From the NCBI GenBank assembly GCA_013180625.2, contig SNVD02013892.1, positions 62,001-126,000 on the forward strand: DNA of 64,000 nt, read 5' to 3'. The notes below the pieces were generated by a model, which was given only the letters and a program-made list of their open reading frames with translations, did not search any database and was not told the DNA's origin. This DNA is from Boswellia sacra. Its lineage: Eukaryota; Streptophyta; Magnoliopsida; Sapindales; Burseraceae. The translations under genes and the position numbers were made by a program. Shown one piece after another: positions 24,903 to 34,803 of the stretch; position 1 is the first letter of the stretch; each line of letters begins with the position of its first letter.

Positions 24903-25807
24903 ACCATCATTGGAAAAATCTTTCTCATGACCATTTCCTTGATGGGCATCTAGATCAATTATCATGACCCTACATTTGCAGATGACAAGGAAAAAAGCTC
25001 ACTCAACAAAACTGTAAGAGATTTAAGCTCCAATTTAGAACTGCAAGAGCTGTATTTTTTTATCTGAGCTGAAGCTATTAATACCTTGATATATTTAATC
25101 GAACAAAGGCATAGTGAATGCAAAGAGAAATATCTGCATAAGCACAAAATCCACCTCCTTTATTAGCAGAATAGTGATGGAACCCTCCGCCAACATTGAT
25201 AGCCCATCCTCGCTCTTTTGCAAGCTTAGCTGCTAATATGGTTCCGCCCACCTGCAGTCAAATATAATTACCATAATCCTATTTCAAAGAAGAAAAATAA
25301 AGATGGCAAATTTTGAAACAGATGATGTCGCACTTGCTTACGGAATGGATAAAGGACGTACTACTGCACAAGACAATTGGGAAACAGAGCAACAGGTGGG
25401 ACCTATAGATAGAACCATATTGAATCAGCAAAATTTCTTTGACAGAGCATGAAACAGCTTATCCTAGGCTGAAAATATAAAACTACATCAGAAGTACCCT
25501 GTATATTTAATCATAAGCAAGTGTGCTCCATAATACTGAACACAATTAAACTCATTCTGTTGTCCTCCACAATAGCACCGGCTCACCCCTTTGTTATAGC
25601 ATTTTACAAAACAAAAAATATAATATAATATAATATCATCATTTAAATTACACACCCCCAATACACACTTGTATAATGAGATTAAACAACAATCCAGCAC
25701 ATGAAACCGTACATTAGCCTCAGACTCAAGCTCTGTTAATTACCTCAATTATCATGGCAACATTTGCACTGCTCTTTAGACTATTCAAATATGATTCTGA
25801 GTGTACC
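24903..25807 (-). pseudogene. Histone deacetylase (HDA2-like) fragment captured in CACTA
   Basis: Three minus-strand exons are in correct order. About 25807-25743 reads VHSESYLNSLKSSANVAMII. 25251-25085 contains VGGTILAAKLAKERGWAINV, then GGGFHHYSANKGGGFCAYAD and SLCIHYAFVRLNIS. About 24968-24903 reads VMIIDLDAHQGNGHEKDF. DLDAHQGNGH is the zinc-binding core of class IV-like plant HDACs (HDA2 type), and GGGFHHYS carries the active-site histidine region. Splice sites (AAG/GT and CAG) are intact and introns are kept. The exon that should lie between the first two and both gene ends are missing, so it cannot make an enzyme. It could still give antisense or small RNA against the parent gene (inference). 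Confidence 0.85.
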
Positions 25808-26263
25808 TGATGGAAAATTAATAATAAGTTTAGCATGCAGAACAGCATTTTCATTAAGTAAACACATAAATACTCCACAACCATTTGCTTATCTCATGCA
25901 ATACCATCACTTTGACTGTGAGTACTAGACTGTTGGTGCAAAATAGAAGACATGCACGGCATGTCTAAAGTATTTTAGTAGTTTCCAATGCAAAATAGAT
26001 TATCTCTTTTCTATTAATTTTTCACACACAAGTATCATGCTTCGACAGAGCACCAAGAGTTTTTCTTCCTCTAAGCAATGATTACTAGCTCTGACACCAT
26101 ATAATATATATGTTAGTTGGCACTGTAGAAACTCAAAAAGTCAGCAGAGGCAGTTCATTCACAATGAATCCATCATACAAAAAACACATAGGAACTAATA
26201 AAGCAAATTATGACAGAAGATCATTTGCTAAGCTGAAATAATCTCTGGAAAGACTACCTTTTT

Positions 26264-26336
26264 CACAGGAGCTTTTATTCCAAATGCCTCACCCATAGCA
26301 AGTTGCTCACTAGATTCACTTGGAGAATTTTTGACT
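26264..26336 (-). pseudogene. Unidentified exon-like piece in CACTA
   Basis: The minus strand reads [20 protein letters not shown] followed by VKK and a GTAGTC donor-like site. It lies just downstream of the ClpX exon. I do not recognise the protein. Confidence 0.35.
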
Positions 26337-26410
26337 TCACCCACTCCCGCAGAGAGAGAGAGAGAGAGAAATGCAAAGACAAAGAAGTCCCAAACTCTAA
26401 AAATTATCAG

Positions 26411-26970
26411 AAACAACCACCAAACCTTTTTGGCTCGTTCTTGCCCGATCACAAACTCGTCAAGGCTTTTACAAATCTCCTTGGGCGTTGGCAAATCAAA
26501 ACGGCCGGAAATAGAACGCCGTCTTTCCCCCCGATTTCAACCACGTCCTCCTTCTTCTTCTCCTTCTCCTTCTCCTTCTCCTTCTCGTCACCCTTGATCT
26601 TTCCTAGCTCAATAAAGCTCCCTTCCAGCGGCTCCAGCTTAAACGGCCTAAAATAGAACGTCGTCTTACACCTCGTACAGAAGATAATGTCCTGATAAAC
26701 GCCCATCTCGCGGTTCATTAACAATAACGGACGGTCAGAGAAGAGGACGGCAAACTCAGAGTTGCAACGGGGACAGTTGACGTCGGCTTTGATGTAGTCA
26801 TAGTCGGAGCCGGAGCTAGAGCCGGAGTCAGAACCCTCATGGTTGTGGCGACAGGGAGGGCAAAGGGGTTTAGAGGGGAGTATTGAAGGTGTGGTTGTGG
26901 TGGTGGTTGCTTGGTTTGGTGGGATTAGGAGGCTTTCGGTGGTAAGGTATTTTAGGGTTTGGTTGGTGCG
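26411..26970 (-). pseudogene. ClpX N-terminal exon captured in CACTA
   Basis: The minus strand encodes a Thr/Pro-rich leader, then SDYDYIKADVNCPRCNSEF, LLLMNREMGVYQDIIFCTRC and KTTFYFRPFKLEPLEGSFI, followed by a Lys/Glu stretch and [20 protein letters not shown] before a GT donor. The paired CPRC and CTRC are the zinc-binding motif. [19 protein letters not shown] is the start of the AAA+ module of mitochondrial ClpX, the unfoldase of the Clp protease. A frameshift separates the zinc-finger part from PTPKEIC. No Walker motifs are present, so it is a truncated captured exon. Confidence 0.85.
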
Positions 26971-27156
26971 TTTTATAACAAAATAAAAAAATTAGATTAT
27001 ATTACAGTTTGTTTTTTACTGCGGGCCTCCAAAAACGCAGTAGAATCCATAATTTCTACTGCAGGCTTCATGGCCCACCGTAAAATTTTAATTTTTACCG
27101 CATTTTTGAAGGCCCGCGGTAAATAGACCCAGTAAAAGCCTTATTTTATTGTAGTG

Positions 27157-27219
27157 TGCATATTCTAGTCAAGGATCGAACATCATTTACAGGTTCATTA
27201 CATTATTTACATGCATTAA
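27157..27219 (+). pseudogene. PES-like copy 1, exon 3 (second, truncated copy)
   Basis: Encodes the HI(L/P)VKDRTSFTG end of exon 3 after the CACTA, with donor GTTC at 27220. Its own acceptor side is separated by the CACTA. ATTCTAGTC has CTA where copy A has CCA. Confidence 0.8.
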
Positions 27220-27284
27220 TCTAGCTACAAAGGAAAATTTTCCTTTTTTCTCTAAATAATATTTCCTTGTTTATCTATCATCAG

Positions 27285-27447
27285 GTCTAGTGAAGCTGAT
27301 TGAAAGATGTGTAAAGACAGAGAATTATCGATTACCAAACAGACCCATATATCTTGTTGGAAGAAAATCTTGGCGCCTGCCTTGGACTTGCTGTTGCAGC
27401 CCGAAATCCTGATGTCGGCGATCTTGTTTTAATTTTGGCTAACCCAG
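27285..27447 (+). pseudogene. PES-like copy 1, exon 4, nucleophile lost
   Basis: Encodes LVKLIERCVKTENYRLPNRP and IYLVG, then a one-base insertion shifts the frame before GACLGLAVAARNPD. At the nucleophile elbow copy 2 has GDSLG (G-x-S-x-G); here the serine codon region reads GAAAATCTTGGC (E-N-L-G), so the catalytic serine is gone. It ends AACCCAG before the GTGAGC donor. Confidence 0.88.
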
Positions 27448-28751
27448 GTGAGCTGTTACCTTCTATGTTCATAACGTACCATGTACAGCTGCTTAATATT
27501 ATTCGAATAATAATACATTTATAACCAAATCTTACAACTAACTGCTTACAATCTGAGTTGTCAAAATTCTACTAGGCATGTAACTTCTCATTTTTTTTCT
27601 CTTCTAGTAAATTTTTATCAACTCAGATTGTAAGTAGTTAGTTATAGGATTTGATTGCGGATATAATATTGTCCTTTTATCAATAATTTTGATATAGTAG
27701 GAAATTATCCATTTATATACGGGGAAATAAATGGGTGAAACTTCACCTGTTGGCAGTAAATGTTTGTTTCGTATACTAATAGAGTGTTGACCAATGTGCC
27801 AATAATTTAGAATAATTTAGATTGGTAGCTGTGAGGCTATATATGGTTTATTATTAGTACAATCAGATACACAAGTATCATAAGAATCAAATATTCCTTA
27901 CTGTGTATGATTTGATAATATTAATATCAAATATTAAATTATTATTATTAAAGGATCGTTACACATTATCATTCGTTCCAATCTCATGTTAATGATATTA
28001 CCATTTTTAATATTGTATACAAGCCTCTCTATCAATGTATAAAATATTAAAAAAAAGTATGTTACTATATCGACAATAATCTTTATTAATAAAAATTCAC
28101 ATACCCATTCATTAAAATTGATTGTTTTCATTTGTGAACTCCACAGTAGAAAGCCTAGCAAAAGAATTTTTAAATGATTTAGAATTAATCATTTTATATT
28201 CTTAATTAGTTGCAATAATTATTTTTCAAATTTTTATGCATATTTTTTCGCCATCTAATATTACCATGATTAATTATTTTTAAATGCATACATATTACAA
28301 AGTTGAGTTAAAACAAACTCATTTTATAATGTATTATAGCGGTGGTATCCTAAAGATTTGCACCTCTACATATGTTCAACCTGTTTGAATGATGAGTTGT
28401 TCTAGGTATATAAACAACCCAAACAACCAAAATCATACAACATGATGTGGCAAAAATTCATTTAGTGAGTAAAAATGAAAAAAAAATTAAAGAATTTTCA
28501 ATAAATAAAGTAGGATACGCCTACCCAATGGCTTTTTGTCAAGTTAGGTTGTGTGAGTTTGATTACTTAAGTTGGTTGTACACCTAGAATTATTATTGAA
28601 CGATTATTTGAAGGAAAGAGACTAGTGGAGAGGCTATTGTGGAGAATGCGTGGAGATATATATGCTGAAACACTGAATTGAAACTAGTATTTGCATTAGA
28701 TAGCAAATTGCATTAACAAGCACTCATATTAATAGACATTCTTTGATGTAG
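27448..28751 (+). other. Intron 4, with a foldback repeat
   Basis: Inverted arms at about 27511-27575 and 27604-27672 (ACTAACTGCTTACAATCTGA versus its near-complement TCAGATTGTAAGTAGTTAGT) can form a long hairpin around a 28-base loop. This is possibly a small foldback MITE without clear target-site duplication. The rest is AT-rich. Confidence 0.6.
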
Positions 28752-28856
28752 CTACTTCTTTTAGCAACTCAGTGCTGCAATCCACAATAACTTTATTGGA
28801 ACTCATGCCCGGCGAAGTAACTCTTAGCCTTTCTTTTATGTTGGGCTTCATGACAG
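28752..28856 (+). pseudogene. PES-like copy 1, exon 5
   Basis: Encodes ATSFSNSVLQSTITLLELMP followed by GEVTLSLSFMLGFMT, open and in the same phase as copy 2 exon 5 (105 bases in both). Confidence 0.88.
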
Positions 28857-29107
28857 GTTTGTTTTCCTGTTCCTCACAAGGCCGCTAATTAATCGTCATA
28901 GATACTTGTTTTTACTGGTTATTATAATACTATTTTCATTTTGTTCGGATTGAAATTTCTACTGGAAACGGTGTAAAAGATCGGTTTATGTTACTCGTAA
29001 ATACCGCAAAAATTTGCTTCAAATTAAGTATATAGCAAGCTGTTTAATTTATTGGCGCCCATTTAATGTTGTCTAAGCTGTTCTATTAATCACACTTACA
29101 TTTAGGC

Positions 29108-32100
29108 GATCCTTTAAAGAGGGCAATAAATAATGTAGTGAAAGGACTTTCTTTACAACCAACAGTTGAAAAGCTATCACAAGATCTTGTTGAGAATATT
29201 TATAATAAATTTAAATAATATAATCAAACAATAACATATTGAAGAAATAATAAAATATAAATTAGATTAACATAACAATACATTAAATAAATAGAGCAAG
29301 TAAAGAGATAGAATAAGAAATATGTGGTTTGAGCACTTATGAGACATATCAAAAGCATTGTCTTAAAGCAAAAGAGTCCTCTCGTGTGAGTCATATCGAT
29401 ACTCAATGGCTCCAAGATACAACCTAGTGCTCACAACCTATCTTCTCAATGAGCACGACACCAGAAAAAAATAACTTGTCTTCACGTGTTACGGTTACCC
29501 AAAATCATAAAAAATAGTTAAAGTATATTCACGCTCCAATGTTAGAACCATCAGACTTCTTTATAAAATAATCTCATAGCTTAGGTAACTTATAAATTAA
29601 TTCTTGTAACTCTCAAGCCATAAGTTCTTAATAAAAACATGAAAGTTACAAATAATAAGTGTTGTAACTCATGTTTTTATTATATTTGTAACCTATGAAA
29701 TTAATCTCAAAATAAATTTTGTAACTCGTGATGTAAATGTTTGTTTTAAACCTTTTATCTCCAACAGTCCTTCACAAAAGGTTTAAAACTTTAAAGCTTT
29801 ATAAAATAAAATATTTAGATAACAATACTCATAAAATAAAAACTATATATAAAGAGCCACCTTCTATTATGCAATGGGTATAGGTACCTTTCAGTTTTAA
29901 ACCTACACGTAGTGTTGATAGTATCCATTTGAGAAACCTAAGTGATCAAAGTCTTGAACTCGATTTCTTGACCAGACTTTAAACTATCACACACATAATA
30001 TCGATGAAAACATGTTTTTGGCGGGTTAGCATTGTTAATGGCCATGCGCTTAATCTTGATTCTCATGAGAGTTTTAAAGAATAGCCCAATTCTCATGGTC
30101 GCGACCCTCACGACGCTCTCACTTGGGTGAGTCCTCAAATGGTATATGTGACTTATACCTTGCAAGAGTATCTAGCCTTTAGACTCATTCAGGATAAATA
30201 TCCTTCCTAATATCACATATAACAAGCATTTTGCCATAGGGATGAGCAGGATCATATCTCCTCTAAGATATGTCATTATAGTTGTGCTTAACAAGTCACA
30301 CAGTACATATTGCTCCTACCCATTGAACCTCCTTTCAAGCTTAAGCACATCCCCCTCGATAATTTAATTAATTAATTAATTAATTAATATAGCATGTTGA
30401 AAATTTTGATAAATTTTCATACACATTCACTCTCTACTTTGTCTCATAAATTCTTCCATCTTTGATAATTGCTTCCACTAGCTCTCTTAATTCAAACAAT
30501 ATTAACTCTTGCAAAATAATGTTAGAGTGCATAAAAATAAAATAAGTGAAGCTTAGAATGTGACATATCCAATCACCAAAAACTTAAAAATCCTAAGTAA
30601 TAATATTTTTAAACTCATACACAACAATTAATAATCGTCTAATAACTTATAATAGCACCCTATGTTTTTCCCTAAAAATATCATAAAATATTAACAACAA
30701 TAATGTAAGAAAATCCCCATATTAAGAAACATTTTAAATGCACTAATAATAAATACCCAAAATATTAATGCTCTAATTTGTTGAGTTTTTTTAAAAACTC
30801 ATGGAAATAACAACTAAACTCATATCATTATTCTCCAAAGTTTAATAACTAAAAATTTGAAACATCTTTAAACCTGAAACCCCCACATTAGCAAAATATT
30901 TATTGCTACTTTAGTAAACATAATATATAACTCATATACGATTAAATAATAATTATTAGCATTTATATCATAGTTTTATTCAACGTAACCACATAAGTTA
31001 TCAAAATAAACAATTAATCTTCTTAACATACTCTAATAATCAATTATTAGATAGTATTATCTAATATGAATGATAACCACAAGAAACTATGAATTAATAT
31101 CTCACCACCTAGCATATAAGTTTCTAATAAACACATGGAAATGCATAATAAAAATTTAATGCATGCAAGTAACATACAAATTGAATTCTTAATCGATTTA
31201 TAATAATATGCAATAAAAATCAATAATTATCTAGCTCCAAAATAATGATACTCTTAATTAGTAACATATAAAATTACTTAAATCATAAATAATTTGTAAT
31301 AAATTTCAGTAGTAAGAATTTTCTTAACTAAAATATTTATTAGACTATAATAAAAACTCATAAAAGGTTTTGATAATAAAACTATTACATGTAACTCATC
31401 TATATTCTTTGATTCAGCCCAAACTGTTTCAACTGCAATTTTTGTGTTTAACAATTTCACAACATCAAAATTCTGTTAATAAATACACTAGAAAATATAT
31501 AAAATAGGCACTTACTTGAGAGACTCTAAAAATATGAACATTTTTTTAGCTACTTGCAGCATATATTAAAACACCATAAAAGATGCATTTCAATTTTTTT
31601 TTTTCTACATGTTAAGCATAGATGATAAAATCATACTCATAATCATATGTCAATAATAATTCAACACATATAATATATAATATGTATTCACACCATACAA
31701 ATAACTAATCATCATGCCTTTGCATTTCATCAAAATAGATTTGATAAGAAGTATTACACATCTACATTTTAAGTAAAACTTAAGCATTAAAAGGAAAATA
31801 TTACACTATACATTATCTTCTCACTCAAGCTTATAACTTATGTCATCTCTACAATTTATATCAATAAATTAATTAATATTAAGCTCTTAGATCATGTATG
31901 TGTAGCACTTGATGCATTTTTGCAAAAACTAAAAGAAGTCTATACATGCAAGTATATTCACAATATAAACTAGAATAATTCACTAATCATATATAGCATA
32001 GTAAGGCTAGCTATATTAAAATTATAAACAAAAATATAAATCATGATAGATTTCGCAAACATCTATGACATACATTATATGATAAACAATCAAATAAAAT

Positions 32101-32875
32101 AATTACCAAAATCCATCACACTTATGAACCTCTCTCATATTCAACAATCTATAAATAACTTATAGATATAGCTAGCTAACAGCTATATAGATGCTTATAC
32201 ACATCGATCTAACAAGAAGTACAATGTACAAACTATTTTTAAATAGTTCAAATAATAAAAGCGTAAATTTATGCAATCAATTAATATTAAACAAATAATT
32301 AACCAATCAAATGAGATACTCTTTGGCTTTAGAATTGTTGGGAATATTTATAATAAATTTAAATAATATATATAATCAAAGAGGTAGAGTAAGAAATATG
32401 AGGCCTGAGCACTTGGGAGACATGTCAAAGGCATTGTCCTAAAGCCAAAGAGTTCTTCCCTCGTGCGGGTCATATCGGTACTCAATAGCTCCAAGATATA
32501 ACCCAATGCTCACAGTCTATCTTCTCGATGAGCACGATGACCGGAAGAAAATAACCTGTCTTCACGTGTCATAGTTGTCAAAATCATATAAAATAGTCAA
32601 AGTATATTCACACTCCAATGTTAGAACCATGAGACTTCTTTATATAATAATCTCATAGCTTAGGTAACTAACAAATTAATTCTTGTAACTCCCAAACCAT
32701 AAGTTCTTAATAAAAACATAAACGTTACAAATAATAAGTGTTGTAACTCATGTTTTTATTATATTTGTAACTTATGAAATTAATCTCAAAATAAATTTTG
32801 TAACTTATGATGTAAATGCTTGTTTTAAACCTTTTATCTCCAACAGATCTTGCCACAATTGCTTCTTACCTCCCT
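29108..32875 (+). pseudogene. PES-like copy 1, exon 6 split by an LTR element
   Basis: The first part (29108-29187) encodes GDPLKRAINNVVKGLS, then LQPTVEKLSQDL. The second part (32846-32875) resumes with the duplicated GATCT and encodes LATIASYLP before GTAAG. Removing the element and one GATCT restores an exon of 105 bases, close to the 107 of copy 2. Confidence 0.88.
29188..32845. mobile_element. Non-coding LTR retrotransposon (LARD-like) in exon 6
   Basis: The left LTR is 29188-29766 (579 bp) and the right LTR 32336-32845 (510 bp). Both begin TGTTG(A/G)GAATATTTATAA and end CTTTTATCTCCAACA. The TSD is GATCT (29183-29187, 32846-32850). A 69-bp length difference comes mainly from an indel about 40-130 bases into the LTR. 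The 2.6-kb interior is very AT-rich, with no gag or pol. Purine-rich sequence next to the left LTR on the minus strand (TTTTGTGAAGGAC) suggests the element reads on the minus strand, but no clear primer-binding site was seen. Confidence 0.88.
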
Positions 32876-33229
32876 GTAAGTTTCAACTCTATGACATGGA
32901 CACATAAGAAAACCTGGATAATCAACCATTTGACCAATAAATAAGATTCTAACCGACAATTGTCAGTCAATAGATTAAGGATTCTTTATTCAACAATCCT
33001 TGAAGTATTTTTTTACCTACGTGCCTTGTTACAATCTAGAGTACCCATAATGTTTTTGATGTTATCATTATGTCTTATTTTTTAAAGAGCAACGTGGCAC
33101 AGGCTTGGAGGCGTATATACATTATTGCCTTGTGTCGGTGGTTTATATTTCAAATTTTAGCTCCCATTATAAATCCTTGTTAGACGATGTATATTTTTTG
33201 AAAAATAAATTGATAATGATTTAATTTAG
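32876..33229 (+). other. Intron 6 of pseudogene copy 1
   Basis: AT-rich, no inserted element recognised. Confidence 0.5.
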
Positions 33230-33351
33230 GTTCTAGCCGATATTTTACCCAAGGAAACACTCATATGGAAGCTAGAATTGGAGAAAGCAGCTTCTGCATA
33301 TGCCAATGCACATCTTCATGCTATACAAGCTCCAACTCTGATACTTTGCAA
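33230..33351 (+). pseudogene. PES-like copy 1, exon 7
   Basis: Encodes VLADILPKETLIWKLELEKA followed by ASAYANAHLHAIQAPTLILC. It is open, 122 bases, the same length as copy 2 exon 7. The donor context is weaker (AAGTCC in place of CAGGTCC). Confidence 0.9.
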
Positions 33352-33475
33352 GTCCTAACTCCTTCGCTTCATCTATTAGCTTTCATTGGAAATATGCGTC
33401 TTGTTTTATATATTTGGGTGTCTCTGAACTTGTCAAGTTTTCATGCTAGAACAACAAACATTTGATCAATGTATG

Positions 33476-34160
33476 CAGGGACGGAGCCAGCTTTTTACTT
33501 GAGTGGGGGCAAATTGAGGCATTAAAAAAAACTGTTCACAAAAAATAAAAATAAAAGAATCATATTTATTATTAGATTTATATATTTTCTTATATTAAAA
33601 AGAATGTATAATTAAGAGCCTAAAAGAAAAATATTTATAAACTATAAAAAGTACTTGTTCAAAAGCTATTTTATATTTATTTGTAGAGTTAAATTAATAT
33701 CAATAAAAATACTTAAAAAGAATTTTTTATATATAGGTTCTTTGTGTAGAAAAAAAGAATATTTGATATATAAGTTCTTTGTGTAGAAAAGATTTTTTAC
33801 TTATAAGTACTTTTGTGAAACATATTATACAAAAAAACTTGATAGAAGGTTAGTTTATTGTAATTTAATTCTTAACTTGAATGTTTCATAAATTGATCAA
33901 ATTAATATGGGATCTTGTAAATTAAAAATATATTATGATATTAATTAACCATATATTAAAGTTTAATAGCTAATATAGATAACTATTATTGAAGCTGTTA
34001 AGAGTGAAAGTGATTATAAGATAGATTAGAAATTTAAATTACTTAAACTAGAAAAAAAAAATTAATTTTATTAAAATATAAACTGTAAGGGGAATATATT
34101 AATTTTGCAAATTCAGTGGGGGCAATTGCCCCCACTTGTCACTATGTGGCTCCGTTCCTG
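33476..34160. mobile_element. hAT-type MITE in intron 7
   Basis: Terminal inverted repeats CAGGGACGGAGCCA and TGGCTCCGTTCCTG, flanked by a perfect 8-bp duplication AATGTATG (33468-33475, 34161-34168). It is 685 bp, AT-rich and without coding sequence. The subterminal GTGGGGGCAA / TTGCCCCCAC pair extends the inverted repeat. Confidence 0.92.
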
Positions 34161-34235
34161 AATGTATGGCCATACATCTCAGACGTCATAGCAGTGCCAG
34201 AATTGATGAATTTAAGTTGGATTAGATGTTGTCTC

Positions 34236-34460
34236 TGTTGGAAATAAGCTTTATTTGTTTTAGGATTTAAGTTTTGTTTAGGAATTAAAATTGAGCTCAA
34301 GTAGAATTAGGATTTATATTCATAGAAGAATTAGAATTATCATAAGTACTATATAAGTAGAGTGTTTTTTCTTATTTGTTTAAGTGTGTGTGGAATTTAA
34401 AATTCAAGAAATAAGAAATAAAAGGTAAGTTTCAAAATTCTTGTGTATTGATATCCAACA
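34236..34460 (+). repeat. Copia 5' LTR
   Basis: 225 bp. Contains ACTATATAAGTAGAG near 34350 as a likely TATA box. Followed by AAG and the tRNA-Met primer-binding site. Confidence 0.9.
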
Positions 34461-34463
34461 AAG

Positions 34464-34476
34464 TGGTATCAGAGCC
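34464..34476 (+). promoter_or_regulatory. Copia primer-binding site
   Basis: TGGTATCAGAGCC, complementary to the 3' end of initiator tRNA-Met, three bases after the LTR. Confidence 0.9.
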
Positions 34477-34803
34477 ACAAGAAGGTGGAGAAAAAAGGAA
34501 GCCTACACCATCAACAGCCGAGGTTCGCTGTCAGTATTGTCGAAAAGCTGTTGAAAAGTTATCAGAAAACTGTCAACCAATAAGTGAGATCTCACCTCCA
34601 CCGTCGTCAGATAGATCGGACAGCGATCTACAAGTTTTCCTTCTTGGCCGACGTCAAATTCCGACTAGAACACATCAGAAGCATAAAAACAAGTTGTGAA
34701 AAACGTTTTCATCATAAAAGTCGTCGGAAACCGTCAAGTGAATGACACCACCCATCTAGTTCAACTCAGAATTAGCTGGTCTACAAACCCCAAGAAGAGT
34801 CAT

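Larger units (their letters stand above)
23747..27156. mobile_element. Non-autonomous CACTA transposon carrying host gene pieces
   Basis: Starts CACTACAAGAAAATGGGC and ends TTTTATTGTAGTG, flanked by TGC (23744-23746 and 27157-27159). Both subterminal regions are rich in ACCGCGG / CCGCGGTAAAAA palindromes, a different family from the 1889 element. The 3.4-kb body has no transposase. On the minus strand it holds intron-containing pieces of a histone deacetylase gene (about 24900-25807), an unidentified exon (26264-26336) and the first exon of a ClpX gene (about 26400-26970). Retained introns show that genomic DNA was captured. It sits in the duplicated exon 3 of the PES-like pseudogene. Confidence 0.92.
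23655..27231 (+). repeat. 82-bp tandem duplication of exon 3, second copy split by CACTA
   Basis: Copy A is 23655-23736. Copy B begins at 23737 (TGTTGCCTGC), is interrupted by the CACTA at 23747-27156, and resumes at 27157 (TGCATATTCTAGTCAAGG) to 27231. The junction and target-site duplication are exact, so the duplication predates the insertion. Confidence 0.9.

Noticed and set aside
26303..26656. Plus-strand frames of 88-117 codons
   Set aside because: Antisense shadows of the captured ClpX exon (Ser/Pro/Phe repeats opposite its Lys/Glu stretch).
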